64,000 nt of DNA, taken from NCBI RefSeq assembly GCF_002079055.1, contig NC_047495.1, positions 310,001-374,000 on the forward strand, written 5' to 3'. Under the pieces are notes generated by a model. It was not told where the DNA came from. It made no database searches and saw only the letters and a program-made list of their open reading frames with translations. The stretch comes from Saccharomyces paradoxus (lineage: Eukaryota; Ascomycota; Saccharomycetes; Saccharomycetales; Saccharomycetaceae). Of the stretch, positions 38,119-49,035 are shown piece by piece (positions within the stretch are counted from its first letter, which is position 1; every line of letters begins with the position of its first letter). Both the position numbers and the translations under genes were made by a program.

Positions 38119-39645
38119 ATGGACAAAAATTTTGAGGAACTGTGCTATTCATGCCGCACTGGTGATATGGACAATGTCGATCGATTGATTTCTACGGGAG
38201 TGAATGTGAATAGTGTTGATAAGTTTGACAACTCGCCACTTTTTTTAGCCAGCCTTTGCGGTCACGAAGGGGTCGTGAAACTTCTACTACAGAGAGGAGC
38301 CGTCTGCGATAGAGACAGATATGAAGGAGCTCGATGTATCTATGGAGCATTGACCGATGCTATCAGAGATACCCTTCTAAGCTATGATATATCCAAGGCT
38401 GTAGACGTTAAGCAACCCTTTGCTACTCATATCTCATCCATGTATAATGACGAAGGCTTTCTCAAGAGAGATATTTCATTTAGGGTTTCAAATGGACAAC
38501 TATTCACAGCACATAGGTTCCTATTATGCGCAAGGAGCAACATTCTAGCAGAAAAGATGGTGACTGAGTGGGCGGACCATGAAATTGTATCCATTGAAGT
38601 CCGCCCAGATATTTTTGAGTTTTTTCTGAAATTTCTTTACTTGATTCCCATTCTACATCAAATTGAACCAGGACAGTACGAGGAGCTTATAGAACTATCT
38701 AGTAAATTTAATATTGAATTATTGCCCGAATTTTTAGACAAAGCAAGGCATATTGCCGATCCTACAGAGAAGTCTAGGTTAATGTCAGATTATCAATATA
38801 AGTTTACCGAGGTTGCAAGAAGCCAACTTTTAGTTTTTGTGAACAATTGTATTCTCAGATCTACCGTTGATCTTGTCGATAGTGAGCGACGAGCTTTTTC
38901 CTTGGTGAACTGTCTCGCTTATCCAGATATCCAACTCGCAGTAAAGAACCGAAATGGAAGCACTCAAATATACCCTTGTCACTTGGCTGTTTTGAACCGT
39001 GCAGAATATTTTAGGGCGATGTTCATAAACGACTTTAAGGAAAAGGTTACATATGTAAAAGCTAAACACTTTACAGGGAAGTATAATAGCGTCATTCCAG
39101 AACTGACACTCCCCAATTGTGAGTTTGAAGTTGCCGAAATTATTCTCCGCTATTTATATTCTGATAATACAGATATTCCCTGGATGTATGCCGTCGATGT
39201 TTTATTACTTGCCGATATACTTTTAGAGGACCGTTTGAAAACGATCGCTTCAACTATTATAACACAATCAAAAGAGTTTATTCAGCAACACAATGTCTTC
39301 GACGTACTCTATCTATCATGGGAAATAGGAGTGGAACGCCTAGAACAATTTGCAGCTAAATTTATAGCTATACATTTGCAAGAGTTATATAATGATCCAG
39401 AGATTAAAAGGGCAATTGTGTTGAGTTCACAAAGAATTTCTCTCCGCCAGGAAACTGATACTATTGAGCTAGTGGATGATATTAGGTACTATTTGCTCCG
39501 AAAATATTCCTTTGAACCGGATGATGTGGAGCTGTTCGAGAACCAAGATGATTTAGAATACTTAAAACAAGTAGGGTATCTTGAATACAGAAAAGATATG
39601 GAAATGGTAGATAATATTCTAGCCGATCTGGAACTTGATGTATAG
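38119..39645 (+). CDS. YIL001W: Ankyrin- and BTB/POZ-domain protein YIL001W
   Basis: A 508-residue protein (513 in S. cerevisiae) of unknown exact role. Residues about 3-75 form an ankyrin-type repeat region (FDNSPLFLASLCGHEGVVKLLLQRGA is a textbook repeat). Two BTB/POZ-like regions follow, at about 110-180 (DISFRVSNGQLFTAHRFLLCARS) and 275-360 (IYPCHLAVLNRAEYFRAMF). The ankyrin-BTB-BTB order is that of ABTB1/BPOZ1 proteins, often Cul3 adaptors. Yeast Cul3 is poorly connected to BTB proteins, so that role is only a family hint. It is the last gene before CEN9 on the left arm. Confidence 0.9.
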   Translation: MDKNFEELCYSCRTGDMDNVDRLISTGVNVNSVDKFDNSPLFLASLCGHEGVVKLLLQRGAVCDRDRYEGARCIYGALTDAIRDTLLSYDISKAVDVKQPFATHISSMYNDEGFLKRDISFRVSNGQLFTAHRFLLCARSNILAEKMVTEWADHEIVSIEVRPDIFEFFLKFLYLIPILHQIEPGQYEELIELSSKFNIELLPEFLDKARHIADPTEKSRLMSDYQYKFTEVARSQLLVFVNNCILRSTVDLVDSERRAFSLVNCLAYPDIQLAVKNRNGSTQIYPCHLAVLNRAEYFRAMFINDFKEKVTYVKAKHFTGKYNSVIPELTLPNCEFEVAEIILRYLYSDNTDIPWMYAVDVLLLADILLEDRLKTIASTIITQSKEFIQQHNVFDVLYLSWEIGVERLEQFAAKFIAIHLQELYNDPEIKRAIVLSSQRISLRQETDTIELVDDIRYYLLRKYSFEPDDVELFENQDDLEYLKQVGYLEYRKDMEMVDNILADLELDV

Positions 39646-39774
39646 TTTCCGCATTCCAAACTAAGCCTTATATACTTTTACCGTTCAGGACCAATGATTA
39701 ATATTTATAATAAGTACTACAAGATTCTAAGAATTAATGACTGCTTTAAAAAAAAAAAAAAGAAGAATTAGTTA

Positions 39775-39894
39775 TTCACGTGAATAGTATAAAATAGTTT
39801 TAATTTATTTTTAAATATTTGAATAAATATATTTAATATTTATTTTTTTTCTTTAAAATATTTATTTATGTTCTTGTTTTCCGAAGTTTTTTTT
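39775..39894 (+). other. CEN9: Point centromere CEN9 (CDEI-CDEII-CDEIII)
   Basis: Complete 120-bp point centromere. CDEI is TTCACGTG (39775-39782), matching the Cbf1 core CACGTG. CDEII (39783-39868) is 86 bp with 4 G/C bases by my count (95% A+T), within the normal 78-86 bp. CDEIII (39869-39894) has TGTTCTTGTTTTCCGAAG with the essential central CCG bound by CBF3. The order makes it plus-oriented. Placement between YIL001W and SGN1 (YIR001C) is exactly that of S. cerevisiae CEN9. The first CDEI base is T and not the usual purine. Confidence 0.97.
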
Positions 39895-40276
39895 CCTACT
39901 AAATTTCCGGATAAAAATATTTTGTTATGAGCTACAGTAAATAAGATAATCACGATAGCAATTTGTCAAAAAATTTGGATATACCTTATACTTTACATAC
40001 AATGCTAACCTCAGTAGGAAATAGATACATAGTATACCTTAAAAAAGTGATCAGGATTTTTGAATGAAAAATATAAAAAAATTATCTTGGGTGAAGGAAA
40101 GAAAATTTTGTCACAAGCGATGTCTTTTCCTTTTCTTTTGTCGTAGTTACGTTCGCTTTTTTTGTATGCTCTTCATCTTCGAAGATTTGTGGCGAAACAG
40201 AATTAGTTGGCTTTCAACTTATTTAGAAACCACCAGCGAACTTAGTTATTAAGTATACACATGAAAGCCTTTGCGT
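39895..40276. other. CEN9-SGN1 intergenic region
   Basis: 382 bp of A/T-rich pericentric sequence including the SGN1 3' region. A short 62-codon open frame (40064-40252) looks random. No gene or RNA seen. Confidence 0.5.
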
Positions 40277-41029
40277 TTATTTCGAATCTTTATCTTGGAC
40301 AGAACATTTAACGTTATCTGACGGCATGACAACAGATTTCTGGGAAGTTGATCTATTATTTTGCGTAGAATCTTTTGTATTGTTAAAATATTTCTTTTGA
40401 TAGGTTCTATTCTTGTTATTGTAAGGACTTCTATAGTAACCATTCTTGCTATATCCAAAATTCTGATTTTGAGATTGATTTGGAGGGTACTGTGGATAAT
40501 AAGGGAAAGTGTCAGGATTAGGGTAGGCCATTAAGGGATAGTTCCATTGCCATTGTTGAAAACACTGGTTTTGCATGTTGTAATGTCTGTTAAATCCTGG
40601 AATGTTAGTTCTTTTTCTAGAGACAGCAATTTTTTTACCTTTGAGTTCTCCTCCATTTAATTGCAGGGCCTTTTCTCTATATGCCGGACTTTCGAATTCA
40701 ATATAGCCATAACCTTTTGGTGTTCCTGTGTTTCTATCATAAAGAAGCGTTATTCTTTTTATTAGACCACAGTCTTTGAAATGCTCTTCTATTTGTTCCG
40801 GGGTGACATCTGGAGTAATGTTACCAACGAAGATAGAACGAGAGTCAGCTTCAAGTTGATGAGCATGTTTCTCTTCCTTGCTTAGCTTTTGCGACACCTG
40901 TGGAGTTCCCTCGATAGACAGTTTGCCCACTAGCTCATCCAGCTCGAGCTCTTGTTTGTCGTTCTTTCTACTGTTCGAAGGTTCCGCCTTTGAGGTTGCA
41001 TTAGTAGCGACTTTCTCTTCTTGGGACAT
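40277..41029 (-). CDS. SGN1: Cytoplasmic RRM protein Sgn1
   Basis: A 250-residue RNA-binding protein (250 in S. cerevisiae) linked genetically to translation factors eIF4G and Pab1. It resembles the poly(A)-binding PABPN1/PABP2 group in its RRM. One RRM covers about 64-140, with RNP2 IFVGNI and RNP1 KGYGYIEF. The N terminus is acidic and Lys-rich; the C terminus is Asn/Gln/Tyr/Pro-rich (about 150-235) and probably disordered. ATG 41029. Confidence 0.95.
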   Translation of the reverse strand: MSQEEKVATNATSKAEPSNSRKNDKQELELDELVGKLSIEGTPQVSQKLSKEEKHAHQLEADSRSIFVGNITPDVTPEQIEEHFKDCGLIKRITLLYDRNTGTPKGYGYIEFESPAYREKALQLNGGELKGKKIAVSRKRTNIPGFNRHYNMQNQCFQQWQWNYPLMAYPNPDTFPYYPQYPPNQSQNQNFGYSKNGYYRSPYNNKNRTYQKKYFNNTKDSTQNNRSTSQKSVVMPSDNVKCSVQDKDSK

Positions 41030-41542
41030 AACAGCAATTACAAGTAACGATACTATATGACAGCAAAGACTAGTTTATGTTGAGGGGTTTGATTGGAGAG
41101 TGAAAGTTAAGATTAATTACTTAATCAAAATCAAATTTGAAATTTGTTGCATTTTAAGGTTAGTTTTCGGAGTAGGAAATTGTTGCGGTTTTTTTTTTAC
41201 TTAACGAATGATTGATAATCTTTTTAATATTCTCCAAGAAACAAGATGTTTAATGTGACGATTGGCATAACCTGAAATGCGGTAGTTAGTGCTTTATGAC
41301 AGTAAGATTTTTGTACTGGTAGGCTCGGAAGAGTATTTATTGCGCTTGTCGTTGGCCCAAATTTTATGATTTGTTATTTCAACAGTATCCCTATATGAAT
41401 AAAAAAAAATGTAAAGAAAATGAGTTAGTAGTAAATAATGTCCTTGAAGTATTTATGCGATATATATAGAATAAATCCATAAACATTTATATATTACAGC
41501 AGCCTTATTTTTGAATAGACGGCAATGTTCAAGAATGTATCG
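41030..41542. other. SGN1 promoter and MPH1 3' region
   Basis: 513 bp between the SGN1 start and the MPH1 stop (both genes on the minus strand). A/T-rich; a T run lies at 41191-41198. No gene, RNA or named site recognised. Confidence 0.5.
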
Positions 41543-44521
41543 TCAAAAATCTGAATCTGAGCCCAGTATGTCGTCTAGTTCTGCGTTCGACAAGATCAAA
41601 GATTGGGATGAATCGTGGTTGACGCTATTATCCACTTGGTTTTTGTCGTTATTTTTCCAGAGTTTTTGTGTGTCCCGTAACAGGCTTCTCGCCAAACATT
41701 TGGTATAGTTCATATCAATTATTCTCTTCTTATTATCATTCCTCTCTTCGTCAAACAATGAGATGATTTCTGTAACCTTTTGACAGTGTGGAACTTTTAC
41801 ACCTTTGGTGTATTGTACAAGATTAGGCTCAACATCAAAGGAAACCCCCTCTGGCATATAATGCCTTCTGAATAGATCTCTGTCGTCTACTGTTAATACC
41901 AGGTTTTTCTTGTCATCAATGCACTTCTTTCCCTTTTCAAAACTGTGTTGGTTTTCTCGGATGTCTTCCATATTTTCCTCGATTTTAGCTGGAAAACTAC
42001 AATCATTCACAAATATAGCCATGCTAGGGTGTTGAAAATTAGGAAGTGGCTTTCGCTGGCCAAGATTCTCCTCAATAGGGTCAATGACAGCCTCCAGTTC
42101 TTTTTGGCGTCCATTCCGTCCATTCGCAATAAGGACATCATTATTATCGCTGATTTCCTCATCTTCAGTTTCTAATGAAGAAGAAACTTCCTCAGTTGAA
42201 TCATTTTCCAGATTATCCAAAGCTTTAAAAATTTTCTGCCTCTTGATAGGGTTTTCATTTTTTGTTACCAGTTGTTTCCCACCACTTTCATTCACCAAGA
42301 ACTTATTAAGTAAACTACTTGCACTAACAATACTGGTTTCAACATTATCGGGCATAAAAAACTTCTTCGTCATTTTATTTTCCTGAACTTTCTTTTTCCT
42401 TACTATGGTTTTTTTTGGCTTTACTTTTTTGCCCATCATACACTGGGTGGCATAACGAATAACTTCGTCAACATCTTCCATTTCATTGATTACTTCGTTT
42501 TCATCATTAATCGTGATCAACGTCTCGCGACACTCTGGAATAATGTCTTCAGGGATTATTCGGTCCGATTTTTTGTAGTCAATGCATTGTTTGGATATAA
42601 GCGCTTGAAGAGTTGAATAGTCTTCCATAGCTCGCTCAAATTTGTATGATTCATTACTACTAAACAGTAATACTATTTTACCATCCCGCTTTCTACCTGT
42701 TCTACCCATACGCTGGATATTTTTGATTGGGCTACTTGTAGTGTCATAGCAGATTATTAAATCAACTTCCCCAATATCCAAACCTTCTTCTCCAATAGAT
42801 GTACAAACTAGAACATTATATTCACCCTTTTTGAAGTTATGGATAACCTCTTTTTGCATTTTTTGGTTCATTCCGCTAACCTGTGCCTCCTCAGAGCTCC
42901 CCGTTCTTCTGGCACTTCTTTCAAGTTTATCATTTTCCACTTTTTTAGTTCGTTCAGCTTCCAAAAATTCCTCTTCCTCTTGCCTTTTCAATCTCTCCAT
43001 CTTCTTCCTTCCCTTTGGCGCATGTTTTCTTGTGTATTTGACTTCATCAAAACCTTCTTTTGCACGAGCTTGTCCAATAAAAATATGAGGCCTGATTCGA
43101 TTGTCGGCTACCGAGTCTATGAATTTCACAATTTCAAGTGCGCTTTCTCTAAGTTCTGTAAAAATAATAACCCTCGAGTCAGAACCCCTTTCTTGAAAAA
43201 ATTCCATTAGTTCATCTCTTACACATTGTAGTTTCCCATGACCGACAAATTTCGGATCACTTAAATAATTTTCACATTGCTTTTTAATATTTTTCAAAAT
43301 TGGATGGTAATAAAACTCAGCTGCAATTTTATTAGTAGATTTTTTAAGATTATATTTCGTAGTGAATTCTGTACATTTATTCTGAAAGTAATTAAAAAAT
43401 GTCCTTATTCCATAAATTTTCAATCTTTTCAGCATTTGTCCCACATTATTCAATAGCTGTAAAATAAAAAAATTCCGCCACTTAATTCCTTCAGGTATAG
43501 TGGGGTTAGCGATGATTTTTTGGCTTTGTTGCATTGCTTTGAAGGCGTTTATTTGTGAAGGATCACATTCCTCATATATACCCAATTCTACAGCCTGTTG
43601 AAGCACAGGCTTGACAGCTATACCTAATTGTTCGATTATGTCTTCAATTTCTAACAAAAGAGGTACTTCAATTTTTTCCTTTTTTCTTTTCTTCATATAT
43701 TTCACGATATCCATACTTTCTTCAGTTCTAATTTCGATTTTGGAAATATCCAAATTATTAACCACTTCTTGGACACCCTCCAAGTCAGAAGCCGGTGTAG
43801 CAGTCAATGCTAATAATCTGTATGATGAATTAAACCTGTCTATGAATTTTACCACATTTGTATACGCGTAGGAGCCAGTAGCCCTGTGAGCTTCGTCAAT
43901 GACAAGACACACAATATCCTTAGGATCCAAAACACCTCTCTTCAAATCATTCTCCACCACTTGCGGTGTGGCAAAGAAAACTCTCTTATTAGCCCAAATT
44001 TCTTCTCTATTTTTCCTACTCTTATCGAGTAAGATAGCAGTTTGATCCGAAGGTATTCCTGTTATACCTAAGCATGCCTTAATTTGCTGGGCCACCAAAG
44101 GCCTAGTAGGAGCAGTGAAGATTATTTTAGCTTTTTTGGTCCAACGAAAATAATTTAACATTACAGTACTGGCAATGAACGTTTTACCCATACCCGTAGG
44201 GATGGCGCATAATGTATTTTGAAACAAAGATTTATGAACAATTGTATACTGATAATCCCTTATCTCGTAATTTGTAGGGTACACGTAGAACGATAAAGCA
44301 TCGTAATCCAGCTCATGATGCGTAGGCCCGAAACTGACATGTCTTTGAATTTCTTCGTACACAGTTTTCTGCCCAGGTAAAACGTTATTATGGAGATCTT
44401 TTTGAACCGGTACAGCGCGTCTCGTTATAGTTTCTTTGACCGATTTGTTGATAGCCTTTTCATACAGTTTATCCAGTTCGTCATCTTCAAAATCACTAAA
44501 GTAATCATCTGCACTAGCCAT
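41543..44521 (-). CDS. MPH1: FANCM-type 3'-5' DNA helicase Mph1
   Basis: The 992-residue SF2 helicase (993 in S. cerevisiae) is the yeast FANCM orthologue. It unwinds D-loops and reverses forks, and promotes error-free bypass while limiting crossovers. Motif I is IPTGMGKTF (107-115), motif II DEAH (209-212) and motif III LTATP. The helicase C domain carries IGEEGLDIGEVDLIICYD and motif VI QRMGRTGRKRDG. The C-terminal third is acidic and divergent, and serves as a partner-binding region (Smc5/6, RPA, Fkh1 in S. cerevisiae). ATG 44521; divergent from AIM21. Confidence 0.96.
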   Translation of the reverse strand: MASADDYFSDFEDDELDKLYEKAINKSVKETITRRAVPVQKDLHNNVLPGQKTVYEEIQRHVSFGPTHHELDYDALSFYVYPTNYEIRDYQYTIVHKSLFQNTLCAIPTGMGKTFIASTVMLNYFRWTKKAKIIFTAPTRPLVAQQIKACLGITGIPSDQTAILLDKSRKNREEIWANKRVFFATPQVVENDLKRGVLDPKDIVCLVIDEAHRATGSYAYTNVVKFIDRFNSSYRLLALTATPASDLEGVQEVVNNLDISKIEIRTEESMDIVKYMKKRKKEKIEVPLLLEIEDIIEQLGIAVKPVLQQAVELGIYEECDPSQINAFKAMQQSQKIIANPTIPEGIKWRNFFILQLLNNVGQMLKRLKIYGIRTFFNYFQNKCTEFTTKYNLKKSTNKIAAEFYYHPILKNIKKQCENYLSDPKFVGHGKLQCVRDELMEFFQERGSDSRVIIFTELRESALEIVKFIDSVADNRIRPHIFIGQARAKEGFDEVKYTRKHAPKGRKKMERLKRQEEEEFLEAERTKKVENDKLERSARRTGSSEEAQVSGMNQKMQKEVIHNFKKGEYNVLVCTSIGEEGLDIGEVDLIICYDTTSSPIKNIQRMGRTGRKRDGKIVLLFSSNESYKFERAMEDYSTLQALISKQCIDYKKSDRIIPEDIIPECRETLITINDENEVINEMEDVDEVIRYATQCMMGKKVKPKKTIVRKKKVQENKMTKKFFMPDNVETSIVSASSLLNKFLVNESGGKQLVTKNENPIKRQKIFKALDNLENDSTEEVSSSLETEDEEISDNNDVLIANGRNGRQKELEAVIDPIEENLGQRKPLPNFQHPSMAIFVNDCSFPAKIEENMEDIRENQHSFEKGKKCIDDKKNLVLTVDDRDLFRRHYMPEGVSFDVEPNLVQYTKGVKVPHCQKVTEIISLFDEERNDNKKRIIDMNYTKCLARSLLRDTQKLWKNNDKNQVDNSVNHDSSQSLILSNAELDDILGSDSDF

Positions 44522-45014
44522 CAGAATGAAAAGGGGAAACTAAAAATTAAAACAAAATCGGAACGTGTTGAATAAACTGAAGTGAGCCACTATATTCTCG
44601 AACCACAATTCTTAGCTCCCTTCGTGATACAGCACAGAGGACCTCTATTGATCAATTCAAGATGCCCAGATATATATACAGGTAAACCAGTTATTACGCA
44701 TTACCCGGTTTATGTCCCCAATGTAAGCCTCTAAGAGAGGGATGTCAATGGAAAGGAAGACTATGGATTTCGTTTGAATCAATCTTGCAAATTTCCGATG
44801 TGATTATCCTTTTGGAGTGTGACTTTTATGTCCCTTCATTCTCTTTTTTGACTAGTCTTTTCTGCCACATGCACTAGGAAGTGGGTCTTGCTTTGCTAGG
44901 CGCGAAGCAAAAGAAAAGGAGAAAGATTGAGTATTTTAACCCAAGCCTTTAGGCTTAGCAACATGTCATGTTTTACTATGATCTAACAGTAAGTCAAATT
45001 TGACCAATTGTACA
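44522..45014. promoter_or_regulatory. Divergent MPH1/AIM21 intergenic region
   Basis: 493 bp holding both promoters. No MluI cell-cycle box (ACGCGT) is present. I see no RNA gene or repeat. Confidence 0.5.
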
Positions 45015-47084
45015 ATGTCATCAGAAGTTACACCAAAAATACCCGAGAGGCCTTCAAGGGGGAAGACATCTGAGCTGTTTCCGCCACATACCTCTGAAAC
45101 AGGAGATACAAAAGCTAACAGTGAGCCACCAACACCAGCAGAAAAGCCCAACATACCAACACGGAGGCCCATGCTTAAAGCAAAGACGATGACTTCTTTT
45201 GAGAGTAGTACGGTTCCAGAAAGTTTGCCCCAGGTACCATTACAAAGGCCAATTAGACGCTCCACTACTGAAGAACTAAATAACGTAATGAACAACACCA
45301 GTAAGGAGTTGGAGGAGATTGAAAGCTTGATTTCAAAGCACAATGCACACACTGTTTGTAGAAAAAAGAGTCCAACCGCTGTCCGAGAAGGAGAAGTGGC
45401 TGCTATTCATCAAAACGACCAGGGAAGCGCATTAGGCGACAAAAGTTCTTCTACCCCAGAATCATCCCGATCCGAAACAAATGAGCATAAGAATGACGGG
45501 GGCAATGAGTCTGCTGTCCCACTTTCGGATTTAGTTAACTCGTCTAATTATGAAACGACAGAGCGTAGTGACCCCGAAGACCGCACTGGAGAGCAGAAGG
45601 TACATGCTGCTCTAGACGATGAGGCAGGGGATAGAAGCGATTTTGGGGAAAAGTTCATTTCTGGAGATATGACACTACCGGTGGATGTTAGTAAGGACGT
45701 AGAAGAAGATAGCTTTATCGCTCAGCTTTCACCTGGAATCGTCGAATCAGATGATAAAGCTGGAAAGCTCACTAGACTTCCTGAATCAAGTTTCGAGGAG
45801 TTGCAGAAGCATCAGGAACAACAGGAAGAGAAACTTTTCCAAAATCCAATCGATGAAGAAAGTACTACATCTTTAAATGAGAAACAAGAAAACAAGGACA
45901 ACTCGAAAGTAAACCCTCAGCCGGATAGGCCTCCCACTTCTGGCACGATTACGCCAGCAACTAATACAAACATTCCTTCACAACCAAAAAGTGAACAGGA
46001 AAATGACGTTCCATTGATCCCACAGAGTAGGCCAAAGAAGGATCTTGAAGCAAGCGTACAAAAAGAGGAGTTACCTAACGTAGAAAAGAAGCTTATATCC
46101 GAAGAGCATGATTCAAGCCAAGGTAGTACTGGGGAGAAAAGTAAAATCCCAAAAGTTCCATCTGAAAGACCAAAGAGGCGCGCCCCACCTCCGGTCCCCA
46201 AGAAACCTTCTTCAAGAATTGCGGCCTTTCAAGAAATGTTACAAAAGCAACAACAACAAGACCTGCATAATAACGCAGCTTCTCCAGCTACTACCGCTTC
46301 AACAGATATTGGTAAGAAGCACACTGACTCTTCTACTGCCAGCAGTTCCACAAAGGCTGATTTCACGAACAAATTGAATGGGCTGTTTGCGCTACCTGGT
46401 ATGGTAAACCCTAGACAACTTCCACCTTCCTTGGACAAGAAGTTGTGCTCCCCTGATACTGAACCTAAAGTAGGAAAACAGGAGCAACCACAGGCAAAAA
46501 ACGGACCTCTAGGTAACACTAGAAGGGCGAGAGGACCTCGTGGGCGTAAATTACCCTCTAAAGTAGCTAGTGTGGAGAAGGTTGAAGAAGATGATAACAC
46601 TAATAAAATAGAAATATTTAACAATTGGAATGTTTACTCTTTCTCCTCTAAGCAAAAAATTTCAACAGATACTACTCCCAGTGAGCAGCTAACAATTTTG
46701 TCAAGTGAGCAAGCAGAAAAGGCCTGGGATGAAAAGGCAAAAAGCATCTCCGAGGCGCAACCAGAACAGCCTCCGAATGAGGTGGGGACTGCTCTCTGTC
46801 CAACTGGGTTGGAGGAAAAGAAAGAGTCCACTGCTAGTACTGAATCGGTATCCGTTTCTCCGTTGTCACAGACAGCCGCTGTAGATAACAGGAAAGCTGT
46901 GAGTGAAGAATCTCTGTCCCCATCAGAGGCCATCGCCAACAGAGATCAAGACGATACAACAGAGATACAGGAACAGCAAATGGAGCACCAAATGGAGGCA
47001 GATATGAAAAGGGAACTCTCAGGCGACTACGAAGACATTGATTCTGCTTTACATTCAGAAGAAGCGTCTTTTCACTCACTTTAG
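45015..47084 (+). CDS. AIM21: Actin-patch protein Aim21
   Basis: The 689-residue protein (679 in S. cerevisiae) acts at cortical actin patches. With Tda2 it binds capping protein and limits barbed-end growth during endocytosis. Almost the whole chain is predicted disordered: acidic, Ser/Glu/Lys-rich, with short proline motifs that fit SH3 binding (PKIPERPSR, RPKRRAPPPVPKKPS near 390-405). It is one of the most divergent proteins of the window relative to S. cerevisiae, including many small indels, as expected for disordered sequence. I place the start at ATG 45015 (MSSEVTPKIPERP), which aligns with S. cerevisiae; five open codons upstream begin with TTG. Confidence 0.93.
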   Translation: MSSEVTPKIPERPSRGKTSELFPPHTSETGDTKANSEPPTPAEKPNIPTRRPMLKAKTMTSFESSTVPESLPQVPLQRPIRRSTTEELNNVMNNTSKELEEIESLISKHNAHTVCRKKSPTAVREGEVAAIHQNDQGSALGDKSSSTPESSRSETNEHKNDGGNESAVPLSDLVNSSNYETTERSDPEDRTGEQKVHAALDDEAGDRSDFGEKFISGDMTLPVDVSKDVEEDSFIAQLSPGIVESDDKAGKLTRLPESSFEELQKHQEQQEEKLFQNPIDEESTTSLNEKQENKDNSKVNPQPDRPPTSGTITPATNTNIPSQPKSEQENDVPLIPQSRPKKDLEASVQKEELPNVEKKLISEEHDSSQGSTGEKSKIPKVPSERPKRRAPPPVPKKPSSRIAAFQEMLQKQQQQDLHNNAASPATTASTDIGKKHTDSSTASSSTKADFTNKLNGLFALPGMVNPRQLPPSLDKKLCSPDTEPKVGKQEQPQAKNGPLGNTRRARGPRGRKLPSKVASVEKVEEDDNTNKIEIFNNWNVYSFSSKQKISTDTTPSEQLTILSSEQAEKAWDEKAKSISEAQPEQPPNEVGTALCPTGLEEKKESTASTESVSVSPLSQTAAVDNRKAVSEESLSPSEAIANRDQDDTTEIQEQQMEHQMEADMKRELSGDYEDIDSALHSEEASFHSL

Positions 47085-47368
47085 GATCTTATAAATAATA
47101 TGTATGAATAAACCCTATACTGTGTATTAGGAGGGAATACGTGAATGAGCGAGGAAACTAGAAGCGTTATTGACAATAGCGCAGTACGAACTAGATTTTA
47201 TTGCTATATATCTCTTCATTTTTTTTTTTTACCCGCACACCCTAAATTTTGTGCTAATTTGAAGTAGTGCGTATTGAACAAACTAGTAGATTCACAATAT
47301 GAATAAACAAAGTTATGCTAAACTAATAAGTATTCTCTTGCGGCCAGAAGGGATATTCTACAAAAGAT
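47085..47368. other. AIM21-DJP1 intergenic region
   Basis: 284 bp; T tract at 47220-47230. Nothing else recognised. Confidence 0.5.
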
Positions 47369-48667
47369 ATGGTTGTTGATACTGAGTATTACGATTTGTT
47401 AGGTGTATCTACCACTGCGTCTGCCATCGAAATAAAAAAGGCATACAGAAAGAAATCTATTCAAGAGCATCCTGATAAGAACCCCAATGATCCCAAGGCT
47501 ACCGAAAGGTTTCAGGCCATATCCGAAGCGTATCAAGTTTTAGGTGACGATGAGCTTCGCGCAAAGTACGATAAATATGGAAGAAAAGAAGCTATACCTC
47601 AAGGCGGGTTTGAAGATGCAGCCGAACAGTTTTCTGTCATCTTTGGTGGAGATGCATTTGCTTCATATATTGGCGAACTGATGTTATTGAAGAATCTACA
47701 GAAAACTGAGGAGCTAAATGCTGAAGACGAAGCTGAAAAAGAGAAGGAAAATGTGGAGACAATGGAAGAATCTTCTGTAGATATTAAGACGGATGGCACC
47801 ACTCACGCTCCTGCAGGGGCAGCGACCGCTACCAATCAAGGGGACGACAAGAATATGGCAAAGACGAGTACTAGTAATTTAACTGTACACGATGGCAACA
47901 AAAAAGATGAGCAGGCAGGAGCTGAGACAAAGAAAAAGAAGACAAAATTAGAGCAGTTTGAGGAAGAACAAGAAGTGGAAAAGCAAAAGAGGATAGATCA
48001 ACTGAGCAAAACATTGATTGAAAGATTATCGATATTAACAGAAAGTGTCTACGATGATGCATGTAAAGATTCTTTCAAAAGAAAGTTCGAAGAAGAGGCC
48101 AATCTTTTAAAAATGGAATCATTTGGACTGGACATTTTACACACAATAGGTGACGTTTACTACGCAAAAGCTGAGATTTTTCTTGCATCCCAGAACCTAT
48201 TCGGAATGGGTGGTATATTTCACTCTATGAAAGCAAAAGGGGGGGTATTTATGGATACATTAAGAACTGTTTCTGCAGCCATAGACGCTCAGAACACTAT
48301 GAAGGAGCTTGAAAAGATGAAAGAAGCCAGCACGAATAATGAACCTTTGTTTGACAAAGACGGAAATGAGCAAGTTAAGCCAACTACTGAAGAATTGGCG
48401 CAACAAGAGCAATTGTTAATGGGTAAGGTATTATCGGCCGCTTGGCATGGCTCTAAATATGAAATAACGTCCACTTTACGTGGCGTCTGTAACAAAGTAT
48501 TAGAAGATGACTCGGTAAGTAAGAAAGCGCTTATCAGAAGAGCCGAAGCAATGGAACTACTAGGCGAAGTCTTTAAGAAAACTTTCAGAACAAAAGTCGA
48601 ACAGGAGGAGGCACAGATCTTCGAAGAACTTGTCGCAGAAGCTACCAAAAAGAAAAGACATACATGA
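47369..48667 (+). CDS. DJP1: Cytosolic J-domain protein Djp1 for peroxisomal import
   Basis: The 432-residue type III DnaJ protein (432 in S. cerevisiae) assists import of peroxisomal matrix proteins and helps route some mitochondrial precursors along the ER surface. The J domain is at about 4-72, with the Hsp70-activating HPD at 34-36 in [10 protein letters not shown] Lys/Glu-rich linker (about 115-205) follows, then the conserved DnaJ-X domain (about 210-405). ATG 47369 gives [14 protein letters not shown]. Confidence 0.96.
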   Translation: MVVDTEYYDLLGVSTTASAIEIKKAYRKKSIQEHPDKNPNDPKATERFQAISEAYQVLGDDELRAKYDKYGRKEAIPQGGFEDAAEQFSVIFGGDAFASYIGELMLLKNLQKTEELNAEDEAEKEKENVETMEESSVDIKTDGTTHAPAGAATATNQGDDKNMAKTSTSNLTVHDGNKKDEQAGAETKKKKTKLEQFEEEQEVEKQKRIDQLSKTLIERLSILTESVYDDACKDSFKRKFEEEANLLKMESFGLDILHTIGDVYYAKAEIFLASQNLFGMGGIFHSMKAKGGVFMDTLRTVSAAIDAQNTMKELEKMKEASTNNEPLFDKDGNEQVKPTTEELAQQEQLLMGKVLSAAWHGSKYEITSTLRGVCNKVLEDDSVSKKALIRRAEAMELLGEVFKKTFRTKVEQEEAQIFEELVAEATKKKRHT

Positions 48668-49035
48668 AGATAGCGATCATCTCCTGTATATTAAAATTCA
48701 TGCTTTCTATTATCTGTATTCAATATAATATAATGTATATAAGATCATACTAATACTGATAATTCCACTATTAAAGGAAAGATGAACAACAAAGAAACGA
48801 AGACCGTAATTGAACTAGCGACATTGATAAGTTATGTGATAGGGAGTGGTTATGGCTGGAGAATTATGCCATGTTTACATGATAAGCCTCTTTTACCTTC
48901 TCGGTTTTAGGTCTTGATATTAATACAGATGAAAAAAAAAAGTAGGCCGAATATTAATAATAGCTCTCATACAAGTCAAAAAGTACAATATGAAGTTCTA
49001 AGCCTAGAACGTAGATAGCAGAAACAAAATAACCA
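48668..49035. other. DJP1-IST3 intergenic region
   Basis: 368 bp, A/T-rich, with an A run at 48933-48941. No gene or RNA recognised. Confidence 0.5.
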
